Source of the DNA: an uncultured Chlamydiae bacterium
Lineage (GTDB): Bacteria > Chlamydiota > Chlamydiia > Chlamydiales > Rhabdochlamydiaceae
DNA: 55,754 bases
Direction: 5' to 3'
Assembly: GCA_945952445.1 (NCBI GenBank)
Contig: CAMFIG010000011.1
Location: 1-55,754 of the forward strand
Shown here: piece after piece, positions 35,736 through 43,649 of the stretch
Numbering within the stretch: the stretch's first letter is position 1
Layout of the letters: every line of letters begins with the position of its first letter
Position numbers and translations under genes: made by a program
The notes under the pieces: model-generated
The model's input: the letters and a program-made list of their open reading frames with translations, nothing else
Databases searched by the model: none
Told to the model about the DNA's origin: nothing

Positions 35736-36447
35736 GGTTTTTATCCAGGGCTAAAATTTTTTTAGGGTAGTTTAATGACCAACTTTCAGGATAACAATAT
35801 GAGGGAGGTAGAACAACCGTCGGAGGGTAATCGATACAATATCGGTTCCAGTGACTTTCATCATGCCATACAGCTATAATTCCGTTTTTAAGATCTTCCT
35901 CAACATGCTTTATATTCGTTGTAAGCATATGAAAAAAGGCCTCGCTTGTTCCCCCATAAACTCCTCCTGCGAAATAACAAGCTCCCTCGTCTTTTCCCAC
36001 GAAAGCCTTTGATAGAGGATTAGTCTCATAAGACCCTCTACTGTCGATAAATCCCGGATGCTGAGTTGCAACACGTTCTCCTAAAACCTCATCTCCGACA
36101 TCTGCAACAAAAAGCATGTCCGCATCTATAGCAAACAGGTAATCTTGATTTTTCAGTAGGTCCCAATGATTATAATATGCGTAGTAGCGATTCATAGTAT
36201 CAAAAGGCCAACCTTGCTTTGGGTAAAAAATATAAACCGTGTTAGGAAGAGGCTCTGCTTTTTGGTCTGTGAAGACAATATATGTTACGTGATGGCCTTT
36301 GCAAAAATGGTTCTGCGCCGAAGATACTAGAGGTTTGACGAATTCGATGTACTTTCCCGTAGCAACAACGAGAACACCAATATTTGCGCACTCTGCAAGA
36401 TGCCCACTCAACAGGAAAATAACGAGCAGCCGAAGTAAAAATGTCAT
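35716..36447 (-). CDS. GT6-family (ABO/alpha-1,3-Gal type) glycosyltransferase with signal peptide
   Basis: 243 residues from ATG 36447 (an in-frame TTG at 36456 adds three). A hydrophobic leader ends near AECA (18-21). The rest follows the GT6 blood-group enzymes: VVATGKYIEFVKPLVSSA, HHVTYIVFTD, the metal motif LFAIDADMLF (DAD 108-110), GERVATQHPGF, KDEGACYFAGGVYGG, AVWHDESHWNRY (194-203) and LDKNHAGMR. All substrate-binding elements known from human ABO and bovine alpha-1,3-GalT are in order. GT6 enzymes add Gal or GalNAc alpha-1,3 to Gal-based acceptors, often fucosylated ones. To my knowledge most bacterial GT6 members carry NxN instead of DxD; this one keeps a DxD. Confidence 0.9.
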   Translation of the reverse strand: MTFLLRLLVIFLLSGHLAECANIGVLVVATGKYIEFVKPLVSSAQNHFCKGHHVTYIVFTDQKAEPLPNTVYIFYPKQGWPFDTMNRYYAYYNHWDLLKNQDYLFAIDADMLFVADVGDEVLGERVATQHPGFIDSRGSYETNPLSKAFVGKDEGACYFAGGVYGGTSEAFFHMLTTNIKHVEEDLKNGIIAVWHDESHWNRYCIDYPPTVVLPPSYCYPESWSLNYPKKILALDKNHAGMRQ

Positions 36448-36494
36448 CTTAAACAACCCAGTAAATTAAGATTTAGGATCAAACCAAAGAGTTG

Positions 36495-37493
36495 TTATTT
36501 TTGGCAATCATTTTGTAGCTCCGGGAATCCTCCATTTTGCACCAAGTCAAAAAAATGGAGCAGAGTACCTATGCGCTGGATGAATGTATGCTTCGTTTTC
36601 ACAACATCCATCAATGCAAATAACTCCTCTAATTTCAACGCTTTCAGCCGTTCTTCTGCTGCATAAAAAAGCTGATACTCATCCGGATGGTAGACAATTT
36701 TCCGATCAAATAGCTCATAAACCTGGCTAGAGTTAGTGACTCCCATTTTCCCATAGCTTATGTTCTTGAAAATACGGCAAGGAATATAGCCCACCTCTTT
36801 TTGCCATCTGCCAACGATCGCAGGCGCCACATAGGAGTCCTGGATAAATCGTATGTTTTCTTCAATAGTTAGCTTCGTTATACCCGCATGAACAAAACAA
36901 ACATCGCTTTCTTGGCAAGCTTGGATAAATGGCGTCAGCTGTTCGATATTTCCAAAGCGTCCATCTCCGATTGTTCCCACCCAGTACACCACGCGATTCT
37001 TAGAATCTAACGGCTTTATTGTTTTCTTCATCTCCTCTATTTGATCAGGAAGCAGATCGGTAGCCCAGGGCATATACACGCATCTTCCCTTTATATCGTA
37101 GTAAATACACTTGTCGACCTCTGTAAAATGATACTTAAGCACACTGTCCGTATACACCTGCATAGCTATGCAATTCTTTTGAGGTAAAACTTGGTACTTA
37201 GAAAGGGTGCAGTTGTGGAGAATATAGTAGCAATCGTCTCTAATCGGAATCTTCCCGTCGACCTGGCCTTCAGTTAAAAACAGCGTATTTGAAAAATCGA
37301 ATAAACTCACATCATCGTCATTATCGAACCAATACGTGTCATACCCCAGATGTTTAAAACCTATATAAAACCCATTGTGGATATAGGAATGGGTATGTGT
37401 ATGTAGTTTATGCCCCCAAACAACAACTTTATCAAATAACACGCATTGCAGAGGAAGGTGCAACACAACGAAAATCCATAGTACGCGAAACAT
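36495..37493 (-). CDS. GT-B-like glycosyltransferase candidate with signal peptide
   Basis: 332 residues. The leader is MFRVLWIFVVLHLPLQCVLF. No textbook motif is found, but the C-terminal half (GRWQKEVGYIPCRIFKNISY, then GVTNSSQVYELFDRKIVYHP and a following KTKHTFIQRIGTLLHFF) has the layout of CgeB/YkvP-type GT-B transferases, with a receptor helix and a final HTFIQRI-like helix. WATDLLPDQIEEMK and VVYWVGTIGDGRFG would form the inter-domain region. First gene of the leftward unit, with a plausible promoter upstream. The enzyme class is inferred. Confidence 0.7.
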   Translation of the reverse strand: MFRVLWIFVVLHLPLQCVLFDKVVVWGHKLHTHTHSYIHNGFYIGFKHLGYDTYWFDNDDDVSLFDFSNTLFLTEGQVDGKIPIRDDCYYILHNCTLSKYQVLPQKNCIAMQVYTDSVLKYHFTEVDKCIYYDIKGRCVYMPWATDLLPDQIEEMKKTIKPLDSKNRVVYWVGTIGDGRFGNIEQLTPFIQACQESDVCFVHAGITKLTIEENIRFIQDSYVAPAIVGRWQKEVGYIPCRIFKNISYGKMGVTNSSQVYELFDRKIVYHPDEYQLFYAAEERLKALKLEELFALMDVVKTKHTFIQRIGTLLHFFDLVQNGGFPELQNDCQK

Positions 37494-37534
37494 ACAAACC
37501 GCCTGTCTTCAATCAATCTAGAAACAACAGCAAA

Positions 37535-37563
37535 ATTATTTCATATTGAAGAAAAAAGTTCAA
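37535..37563 (-). promoter_or_regulatory. Candidate promoter of the leftward glycan unit
   Basis: Read on the minus strand, TTGAAC (37558-37563) and AATAAT (37535-37540) are 17 bases apart, about 40 bases before the start of the gene ending at 37493. It sits in the 122-bp divergent spacer of the island. Confidence 0.45.
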
Positions 37564-37574
37564 AGAATTAACTT
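37546..37574 (+). promoter_or_regulatory. Candidate promoter of the rightward glycan unit
   Basis: TTGAAG (37546-37551) and TAACTT (37569-37574) are 17 bases apart, about 40 bases before the ATG at 37616. It overlaps the leftward promoter, so the two units could be reciprocally controlled. The -10 match is weak. Confidence 0.3.
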
Positions 37575-37615
37575 AGCGCAAATTCTTTTTTAAAATTTAG
37601 GAGCATCCAAGACCC

Positions 37616-38377
37616 ATGAAACGCATTTTTCTTTGTTTTCTTGGTAGCTGGTGTCTTGCACAAGCAGACCTCTCCGATCTAGAGATATATAAAACACATC
37701 TAGAATGGGGCACATTCGAAGGAAACCTTCCGTCTGCAGGGCCTATTCCGAAATCACGATATGAGACATTCAAAGCTGCTTTCGAGCATTTTGAACAAAT
37801 GGACGGCCAAATCATAGTAGAACTTGGGACCTCACGCAGTTTCACTCACGGGGGCCTGCCGGGATGCAATAAAGATGACCCTATTTACTGGACACCGCTA
37901 CAGCCGGAGAACTGGGACTGGGGAGCCGGTTTTTTCACCAGAATGGTAGCTACAAGCCTGTCTCATCTTCGTCCTATGATTCACACAGTAGACTTATCCC
38001 CCAGTCACATCGAGCGATGCAAGATCATGACTTCTGACTTTTCCCATCTGATCACATACCATGTTGCTAATTCTCTTGATTTTCTCCAAAATTGGCCCTC
38101 TTCTGAAAGCATCGACCTTTTGTACTTAGATACAGGAGATATGACCCCTATAGAGCCAACAGCACAACTCCAATTGGAAGAAGCAAAAATCATTGTAGAG
38201 AGAGACTTGATTTCAAAAAATGGCTACTTGCTGATCGATGACGTCAGGAATCAGACCCCTAAAAAATTTGGCGAAACTTCCGAATTAGGGAAATCCAAAT
38301 ACTCTCTTCCTTATTTACTAAGCCATGGATTTGAAATTGTCATGGATGAATATCAGGTAATTCTGAAGAAGAAATAA
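37616..38377 (+). CDS. Class I SAM methyltransferase with signal peptide
   Basis: 253 residues. MKRIFLCFLGSWCLAQA is a short Sec leader (A-Q-A cleavage). The mature protein has a Rossmann methyltransferase start IIVELGTSRSFTHGGLPG (motif I), an acidic post-I strand MIHTVDLSPSHIERCK, DLLYLDTGDM (motif IV) and GYLLIDDV. The acceptor may be a sugar hydroxyl, but that rests only on the surrounding glycosyltransferases. First gene of the rightward unit; the next gene starts two bases after its stop. Confidence 0.8.
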   Translation: MKRIFLCFLGSWCLAQADLSDLEIYKTHLEWGTFEGNLPSAGPIPKSRYETFKAAFEHFEQMDGQIIVELGTSRSFTHGGLPGCNKDDPIYWTPLQPENWDWGAGFFTRMVATSLSHLRPMIHTVDLSPSHIERCKIMTSDFSHLITYHVANSLDFLQNWPSSESIDLLYLDTGDMTPIEPTAQLQLEEAKIIVERDLISKNGYLLIDDVRNQTPKKFGETSELGKSKYSLPYLLSHGFEIVMDEYQVILKKK

Positions 38378-38379
38378 AG

Positions 38380-39489
38380 ATGCACAAACTGCTTGTAAAA
38401 TGCCTGCATTTGACGCTATTGCTCTTTTGTTCTTATAAACAAGGAGTTTTTGCAGACCAAAATCCTATTAAAGTTCTCCATTTGACTTTCCATAAAGGGT
38501 GCGCAAAAGAAGTGGAAGGGATCGCAAAAGAGCTCTCCCTATCTTTAGAAACCTGGTACATACCAGCACTTCCCCCTCGATTTTTTGATGGTATCACTTC
38601 CGGAAATGCCCTGTACAATATTGGTCATGAAAGAGCAGAACGGATTTGGAATTTGCATAGATCCTACTTTGAGCAATTCGATGTGATTGTAACTTCCGAT
38701 ACGGCCCCCCTCTCTAGAATCTTCTTGCAAAATGGGTTTTCTAAAAAACTGGTGATATGGATCTGCAACCGCTTTGATTATTCTGATACAGAGAGTTTGG
38801 ACTGCAACTTTCCCGATGAAGAATATTACAGCTTGTTTGAAAAGGCAACACACCAGACAAATGTATCCATCATAGCCTATACCGCATTTGAGCATTATTA
38901 TGCACAATCCAAAGGGATCCATACAGGATCTCTTATCATAGCTCCCTGCTCTGTAGATCCACAAGAAGACCCCTCTCACACTGCAATCCCTTCTCATATC
39001 GTCAAAGAAAACACATTTTTTTTACCTCCTTACCACAACGAACTCCAATACATCGATTTTTCTCAATTATGCCGCAATTTAAAGATCCCCAATTATTGCG
39101 GCCATTATAATGGCTCTGCAGATCTTAAGAGATTTAAAGGCATCATCCATTTGCCCTACGCTTGGTCCAACCTTGCCCTCTTTGAAAATATGGCCCTCGG
39201 CATCCCCTATTTTGTACCCAGCAGAACTTTCTTCATAAAGCTAGCGAGTTCTGGCAATTATTTTCATACAGAGTCGTACACCCTTCTTAACGAAAACCTA
39301 TTTGATTTGTCAGAATGGTACAGCCCAGAAAATCAAGAAGCTTTTATCTATTTTGATTCATGGGATGACTTAAAGGAGAAAACCGAGAGCCTACCATTAG
39401 ATGAGCAAAGAGAAAAGATTCGAAACCATTGGAACCACCACAAAGAAGTCATGTTATCAAGATGGGAAACCGTTTTCAAAATAAAATAA
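38380..39489 (+). CDS. GT-B-like glycosyltransferase candidate with signal peptide
   Basis: 369 residues. Residues 1-25 are a leader (hydrophobic LTLLLFCSY, cleavage after GVFA). The C-terminal domain contains GIIHLPYAWSNLALFENMAL and GIPYFVPSRTFF, the Glu-containing donor-binding region typical of GT-B enzymes (E...G.P.v.p). The N-terminal domain has IKVLHLTFHKGCAKEVEGIA and FDVIVTSDTAPLSRIF. GAAGAAATAAAG lies before the ATG. It is tightly coupled to the preceding methyltransferase (two-base gap). Donor and acceptor are not deducible. Confidence 0.75.
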   Translation: MHKLLVKCLHLTLLLFCSYKQGVFADQNPIKVLHLTFHKGCAKEVEGIAKELSLSLETWYIPALPPRFFDGITSGNALYNIGHERAERIWNLHRSYFEQFDVIVTSDTAPLSRIFLQNGFSKKLVIWICNRFDYSDTESLDCNFPDEEYYSLFEKATHQTNVSIIAYTAFEHYYAQSKGIHTGSLIIAPCSVDPQEDPSHTAIPSHIVKENTFFLPPYHNELQYIDFSQLCRNLKIPNYCGHYNGSADLKRFKGIIHLPYAWSNLALFENMALGIPYFVPSRTFFIKLASSGNYFHTESYTLLNENLFDLSEWYSPENQEAFIYFDSWDDLKEKTESLPLDEQREKIRNHWNHHKEVMLSRWETVFKIK

Positions 39490-39554
39490 TTGTTACTAAA
39501 AAAAACCATTCTCTGTATTTTTTCATATCAAAATTAAAAAAAAGGTCATAACCT

Positions 39555-40175
39555 ATGAGATTACGTTTGGGTTCTTTGGTACTGCTGTTCTGTTCTTCAG
39601 CCATAGCTGCTGATATCACTTTCATCGATCTTGAAGAGATTTGCAAGCCTCCTTATACCTCAGGGGCGATACTGCGGAAAGATCCATTATTTGTAGACGA
39701 CTTTCTAGCTCTCCATTGCCTGCTTCGTAAAACCAAACCCGATTCCGTATTTGAGATCGGCACTTGTACAGGAGAAGGCACTTTAATTATTAAAAATGCG
39801 GTCCAAGACAGTCTCGTGTATAGCTTAGAACTGGAGTTAGGAACGAGTTCTTATGACCTGCAAAGCATCGGAAGCGCCTGTTATTTGCCCTATGTTCAGG
39901 TGATCGGCGATAGCCTTTCAACAAACTATGCTGATTTTTACCCGATCAGCGCTTGGTTTATCGATGGAGCCCATGATTATCTCCATGTATTCCACGAAAC
40001 AAAACAAGCTCTGCAATCCAATCCTGTCCTGATAGTTTGGCATGATGCTGACATTCCAGAAGTTCTAGAAGCTATTCAAAATGGCTTACAAGGTTCAAAT
40101 CACAAACTATTCCAAATAAATAATACGCGAATTGCATTTTCAATCCCCTCTGAAGGCAATAACCATGAACTTTAA
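39555..40175 (+). CDS. Class I SAM methyltransferase with signal peptide
   Basis: 206 residues. MRLRLGSLVLLFCSSAIAA is a clear leader. Motif I is SVFEIGTCTGEGTLI; WFIDGAHDYLHVFHETKQAL matches the DGxHxY segment of the Methyltransf_24 / cephalosporin-hydroxylase-like group, and VLIVWHDADIPEV follows. The last 11 bases overlap the start of the next glycosyltransferase gene. Confidence 0.8.
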   Translation: MRLRLGSLVLLFCSSAIAADITFIDLEEICKPPYTSGAILRKDPLFVDDFLALHCLLRKTKPDSVFEIGTCTGEGTLIIKNAVQDSLVYSLELELGTSSYDLQSIGSACYLPYVQVIGDSLSTNYADFYPISAWFIDGAHDYLHVFHETKQALQSNPVLIVWHDADIPEVLEAIQNGLQGSNHKLFQINNTRIAFSIPSEGNNHEL

Positions 40176-41106
40176 TATTTGTTTTTTTTTCCTTCCTCTT
40201 TGTTTGTTTGCAGATTCAGTGGTATTTACCACAGCCTTCAATCGTCCCGATTTTATTGAATTGCAATATCGGCTTTTTGAAAAATTTCTAGAAGACGATT
40301 ATCAATTTTGGGTCATTTGCGATGGCAACACACCTGAAAAATGCTCAAGTATTCAATCGGTATGTGATAGACTCCATATTCCATGCCGCCATGTCCCCCA
40401 AGAAATCCATGATCGCCCTTACCTTACTCGTTCGCCCGGCGATAATTATAATAACCCTAATGTCAGACACTGCAATGCAACGCAATGGGCATGGGATAAT
40501 TTTTTCTCCTCTCATGACGGCCCTGTCATGCTGATAGATTCAGATATGTTCCTGATACGTCCTTTTTCGATAGAGAAAACTCTTGAGAATACACATCTAG
40601 CAGGCATTTATTGGGGAACCGAAGACATGATCACTCATGAACCGAAATCCTATTTGTGGCTAGGTTTAATCCTGTTTAATAATAGAATTCTTCCAGAAAA
40701 GCACACGATCTGTTTTAACTGTGGGTGGTTGCCCGGCACGCATGCTATATGCGACAGCGGAGGCTGGACCCATTTTTATTTGGCCAAGCACAAAAATACT
40801 CTGCAAGTAACCTCCTTGAGCTTTGTCCAAGGACATGAGTTTTTTTGTCCCTACCGATACACCTCTGAAAGCCTACAAAATTTCGACCATCTTTCAAAAG
40901 AAGAAATCGAAAAAAATTTGAGCGATCGAGGTTTTACTCGGGCAGAGATTAAACTTGCCCAGGAAAAACCCTATACCATTGAATTGATCGGAGATAACCA
41001 TTTTCTTCATTATCGCGCCGGGAGCAACTATGAAAATTATTCAGAAGAATTCCTATCTCACAAAGATAAGATTTTAATGAAATTCTTTAACGAAATCCTA
41101 GAGTAA
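40165..41106 (+). CDS. GT-A-like glycosyltransferase candidate with signal peptide
   Basis: 313 residues from ATG 40165, chosen because the leader MNFNICFFFLPLCLFA then begins the protein; the frame extends to 40132 without support. VVFTTAFNRPDFIELQYRLF begins a nucleotide-diphospho-sugar fold and VMLIDSDMFLIRPF carries a DxD-type metal site. The later part is rich in His, Trp and Tyr (GYIWG-like, HFLHYRAGSNYENYS) as in GT-A acceptor domains. I cannot place it in a CAZy family. Confidence 0.75.
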   Translation: MNFNICFFFLPLCLFADSVVFTTAFNRPDFIELQYRLFEKFLEDDYQFWVICDGNTPEKCSSIQSVCDRLHIPCRHVPQEIHDRPYLTRSPGDNYNNPNVRHCNATQWAWDNFFSSHDGPVMLIDSDMFLIRPFSIEKTLENTHLAGIYWGTEDMITHEPKSYLWLGLILFNNRILPEKHTICFNCGWLPGTHAICDSGGWTHFYLAKHKNTLQVTSLSFVQGHEFFCPYRYTSESLQNFDHLSKEEIEKNLSDRGFTRAEIKLAQEKPYTIELIGDNHFLHYRAGSNYENYSEEFLSHKDKILMKFFNEILE

Positions 41107-41136
41107 TACAACACTATACATCACACAAGAGATTTT

Positions 41137-41982
41137 ATGTTAAAAAAAATGAAGTTATTACTACTTCCTCTGTTCATATCTCCTCTGATGATTTTTGGAA
41201 ATCCTTATGTCGTAGGTGACTTGATAGGCCAGCTCGGGAACCAGTTTTTCATTATAGCAGCTACCGTAAGCCTTGCTTTGGACAATGGAGCTATTGCCGT
41301 CTTTCCTGATTTACAGTATGAAACCTCACAAAACATCCCCTTGAACCGAGAGCATATTTTCTTTCGTGTGCCTGTCCATTTACCTCATGTTCGCACGTCT
41401 ATTTATCACGAGCCCCATTTTCATTATGCCAAGATCCCCTATACTCCCAACATGAAAATACATGGATACTTTCAGTCAGAAAAATATTTTGCGCATCATA
41501 AAAAAGAGATCCTGGAGCTTTTTGCGCCTTCTGATGAGATCATGGAATATCTGCAAGGAAAGTATTCGGACATCTTGGATGATCCGAACACAGTTTCTAT
41601 TCATGTCCGCTTTTACCATGAAGACCCCGAAGAAAAATTTTATGTAGGCTGTAAAAGAGAGTTTATTGAAACTGCTATGTCTTTTTTCCCGGAAGACACC
41701 CATTTCATCGTGTTTTCGAATAATACAGAAAGGTGCAAGCTCTTTCTATCGGGGATAGAGAAAAACTTCCGTTTTATCGAAGGGGAAACTCATTATCATG
41801 ACTTGTATTTAATGAGCCTATGCAAAAATAACATCATCTGTAATTCAACCTTTTCCTGGTGGGCGGCGTATCTAAACCCTAATGCATCAAAGAAGATAAT
41901 AGCCCCAGGAGCTTGGTTTACACCCCAAGCCGGGTTAAGCACCCAAGATTTATTTCCTGAAACGTGGATAGTGCTTCAATAA
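41137..41982 (+). CDS. GT11-family (alpha-1,2-fucosyltransferase-like) enzyme with signal peptide
   Basis: 281 residues. The leader is MLKKMKLLLLPLFISPLMIFG. GT11 hallmarks are GDLIGQLGNQFF (31-38 GQLGNQFF), MKIHGYFQSEKYF (110-118), SIHVR (154-158) and IICNSTFSWWAAYLN (236-242 NSTFSWW). The donor-binding motif is normally HxRRGDY; here it is HVRFYHED, so the second basic residue and the GDY are missing. Family members transfer fucose from GDP-fucose to beta-galactosides, making H-type antigens, which are the natural acceptors of ABO-type GT6 enzymes encoded in the same island. Confidence 0.82.
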   Translation: MLKKMKLLLLPLFISPLMIFGNPYVVGDLIGQLGNQFFIIAATVSLALDNGAIAVFPDLQYETSQNIPLNREHIFFRVPVHLPHVRTSIYHEPHFHYAKIPYTPNMKIHGYFQSEKYFAHHKKEILELFAPSDEIMEYLQGKYSDILDDPNTVSIHVRFYHEDPEEKFYVGCKREFIETAMSFFPEDTHFIVFSNNTERCKLFLSGIEKNFRFIEGETHYHDLYLMSLCKNNIICNSTFSWWAAYLNPNASKKIIAPGAWFTPQAGLSTQDLFPETWIVLQ

Positions 41983-42043
41983 AGTCTCCGCTAGAATATA
42001 AGATCTAGAGGATTCTCCGACAAAAAAACCATTTTGGAGCACC

Positions 42044-43576
42044 ATGCTTGGACAAACCTTAATCCAAAAAACAGTCATTGGGATTGCTGGCTTTTTCCTA
42101 ATTTTTTCCTCATACAGTTTCTGCATAGATCCCATCAAAAATATAGATGCCATCTACTTGATCAATCTGGACCGCAGGCCGGATCGATTAGCTGCCGCAG
42201 CGGAAAAACTTGCAAAATATGGGATAGAATATCAAAGGTTTTCTGCTATCGACGGCAGGCAATTATCTTATGAAACGCTCTTAGAGATAGGTTTCATCTA
42301 TGCTGAAAATATGAGCCAAGAGAGGTGGGCTACTACTCCTAAAAAAAATGGGAATCTAGAATATGCATTTCTAGACTCCTCTATGAAAAATAAAATCATC
42401 TTCTCTGAATGGATGACCCCTGGGGCTATTGGATGTGCCTTAAGCCACCTCTCAGTTCTCAAAGAAGCCTATGCTGCAGGCTATGAAACAATATGGGTAT
42501 TGGAAGATGACATTCATATTGAAAAAGACCCGAAAGTCCTTGAAACTCTTATCTCAGAACTCGACGTTCTAACTAAAGAAACGTGGGATATTTTGTACAC
42601 TGATCCAGATCCATTGGGGGATCGATCCCTTCCTGACGGGAGCTTCTGGTGGATGTGGCGTCCCGATCTCTGTTCATTTGATGTTGAGAGGTTTACAAAA
42701 CGAATGCGCATCAATGACAATTTCATACAAGTAGGAAGCAAAGACAGAACTCATTCCATGGTCATCAGAAGGTCTGGAATCAAAAAAATCTTAGATCATG
42801 TCCAAACCAACCATCTCTACCTTCCCATTGATCAAGAAATTGGATTTACTCCTCATATGATCGCATTTATGACCTCTTACCCAATTGTCACATATGACGA
42901 TTCCTATTTTTCCGATATTCAGAACACAACTCCTCAATCCTACACATATGGTAACAGCGAATGGGAACTTTATAAACAATCTCATCTTGAATATCTACCT
43001 CGTATTCGAGGCTGGTGCAATACTCTGAAAGCAAATCATCTGATGGATTTTATCTATACGCACCAACCAGAGGTCTGCGTAGAAATCGGAACTTTTGGAG
43101 GTTCCACCACATTCCCTTTAATCCTGGCAATGCAATACCTTAACAAAGGGCATCTCTATACAATTGATGCATGGGATCGCGATGCAGCCTTAGAAGGCAT
43201 GAATATAAAAGACTTGAACTACTCTTGGTGGTCACAAGTGGATTTTCTTCATGCAAGAAACACCTTCTTCAGATGGCTCAAAGCAAAGAGACTTCATAAG
43301 CAATGCACTATCTTAGAGAGTCTTTCTCAAAAAGCAGTTGATCAGTTCGAAGATGGGTCAATAGACATGCTGTATATCGATGGAAATTCCAGTAAATTAC
43401 CAGCTTTACAAGATGTGATAGCCTATTTTCCCAAGGTAAAAGAAAATGGATTTATCTGGGTTAATGATGCAAATACCATCGAGAAGCTCCCGTCTATTGC
43501 ATTTTTAAATGATCATGCTGTTTTTTTAGCAGACAAATCCTTAAAAAATACCTGCGTCGTTTTTCAAAAAAAATAG
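42044..43576 (+). CDS. Fusion of GT25-family glycosyltransferase and SAM methyltransferase, with signal sequence
   Basis: 510 residues. An N-terminal hydrophobic leader (about 8-27) is followed by a GT25 domain at about 34-300: DAIYLINLDRRPDRL (40-49), MTPGAIGCALSHLSVLKEAY (127-135 conserved) and IWVLEDDIHIE (LEDD 153-156). GT25 includes LPS galactosyl/glucosyltransferases and collagen galactosyltransferases. Residues about 335-510 form a Methyltransf_24-like domain: VCVEIGTFGGSTTFP (347-355), LYTIDAWDRDA and DMLYIDGNSSKLPAL. GGAG lies 7 bases before the ATG. The fusion suggests a sugar added and then methylated, or methylation of a neighbouring sugar, by one exported protein. Confidence 0.85.
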   Translation: MLGQTLIQKTVIGIAGFFLIFSSYSFCIDPIKNIDAIYLINLDRRPDRLAAAAEKLAKYGIEYQRFSAIDGRQLSYETLLEIGFIYAENMSQERWATTPKKNGNLEYAFLDSSMKNKIIFSEWMTPGAIGCALSHLSVLKEAYAAGYETIWVLEDDIHIEKDPKVLETLISELDVLTKETWDILYTDPDPLGDRSLPDGSFWWMWRPDLCSFDVERFTKRMRINDNFIQVGSKDRTHSMVIRRSGIKKILDHVQTNHLYLPIDQEIGFTPHMIAFMTSYPIVTYDDSYFSDIQNTTPQSYTYGNSEWELYKQSHLEYLPRIRGWCNTLKANHLMDFIYTHQPEVCVEIGTFGGSTTFPLILAMQYLNKGHLYTIDAWDRDAALEGMNIKDLNYSWWSQVDFLHARNTFFRWLKAKRLHKQCTILESLSQKAVDQFEDGSIDMLYIDGNSSKLPALQDVIAYFPKVKENGFIWVNDANTIEKLPSIAFLNDHAVFLADKSLKNTCVVFQKK

Positions 43577-43649
43577 CGAACCCAGGACTTGCTGCATAAT
43601 AGTTCTCTTTTGTATACCTAGGTACCTTCTACCTTCCGGAGTTCATATT

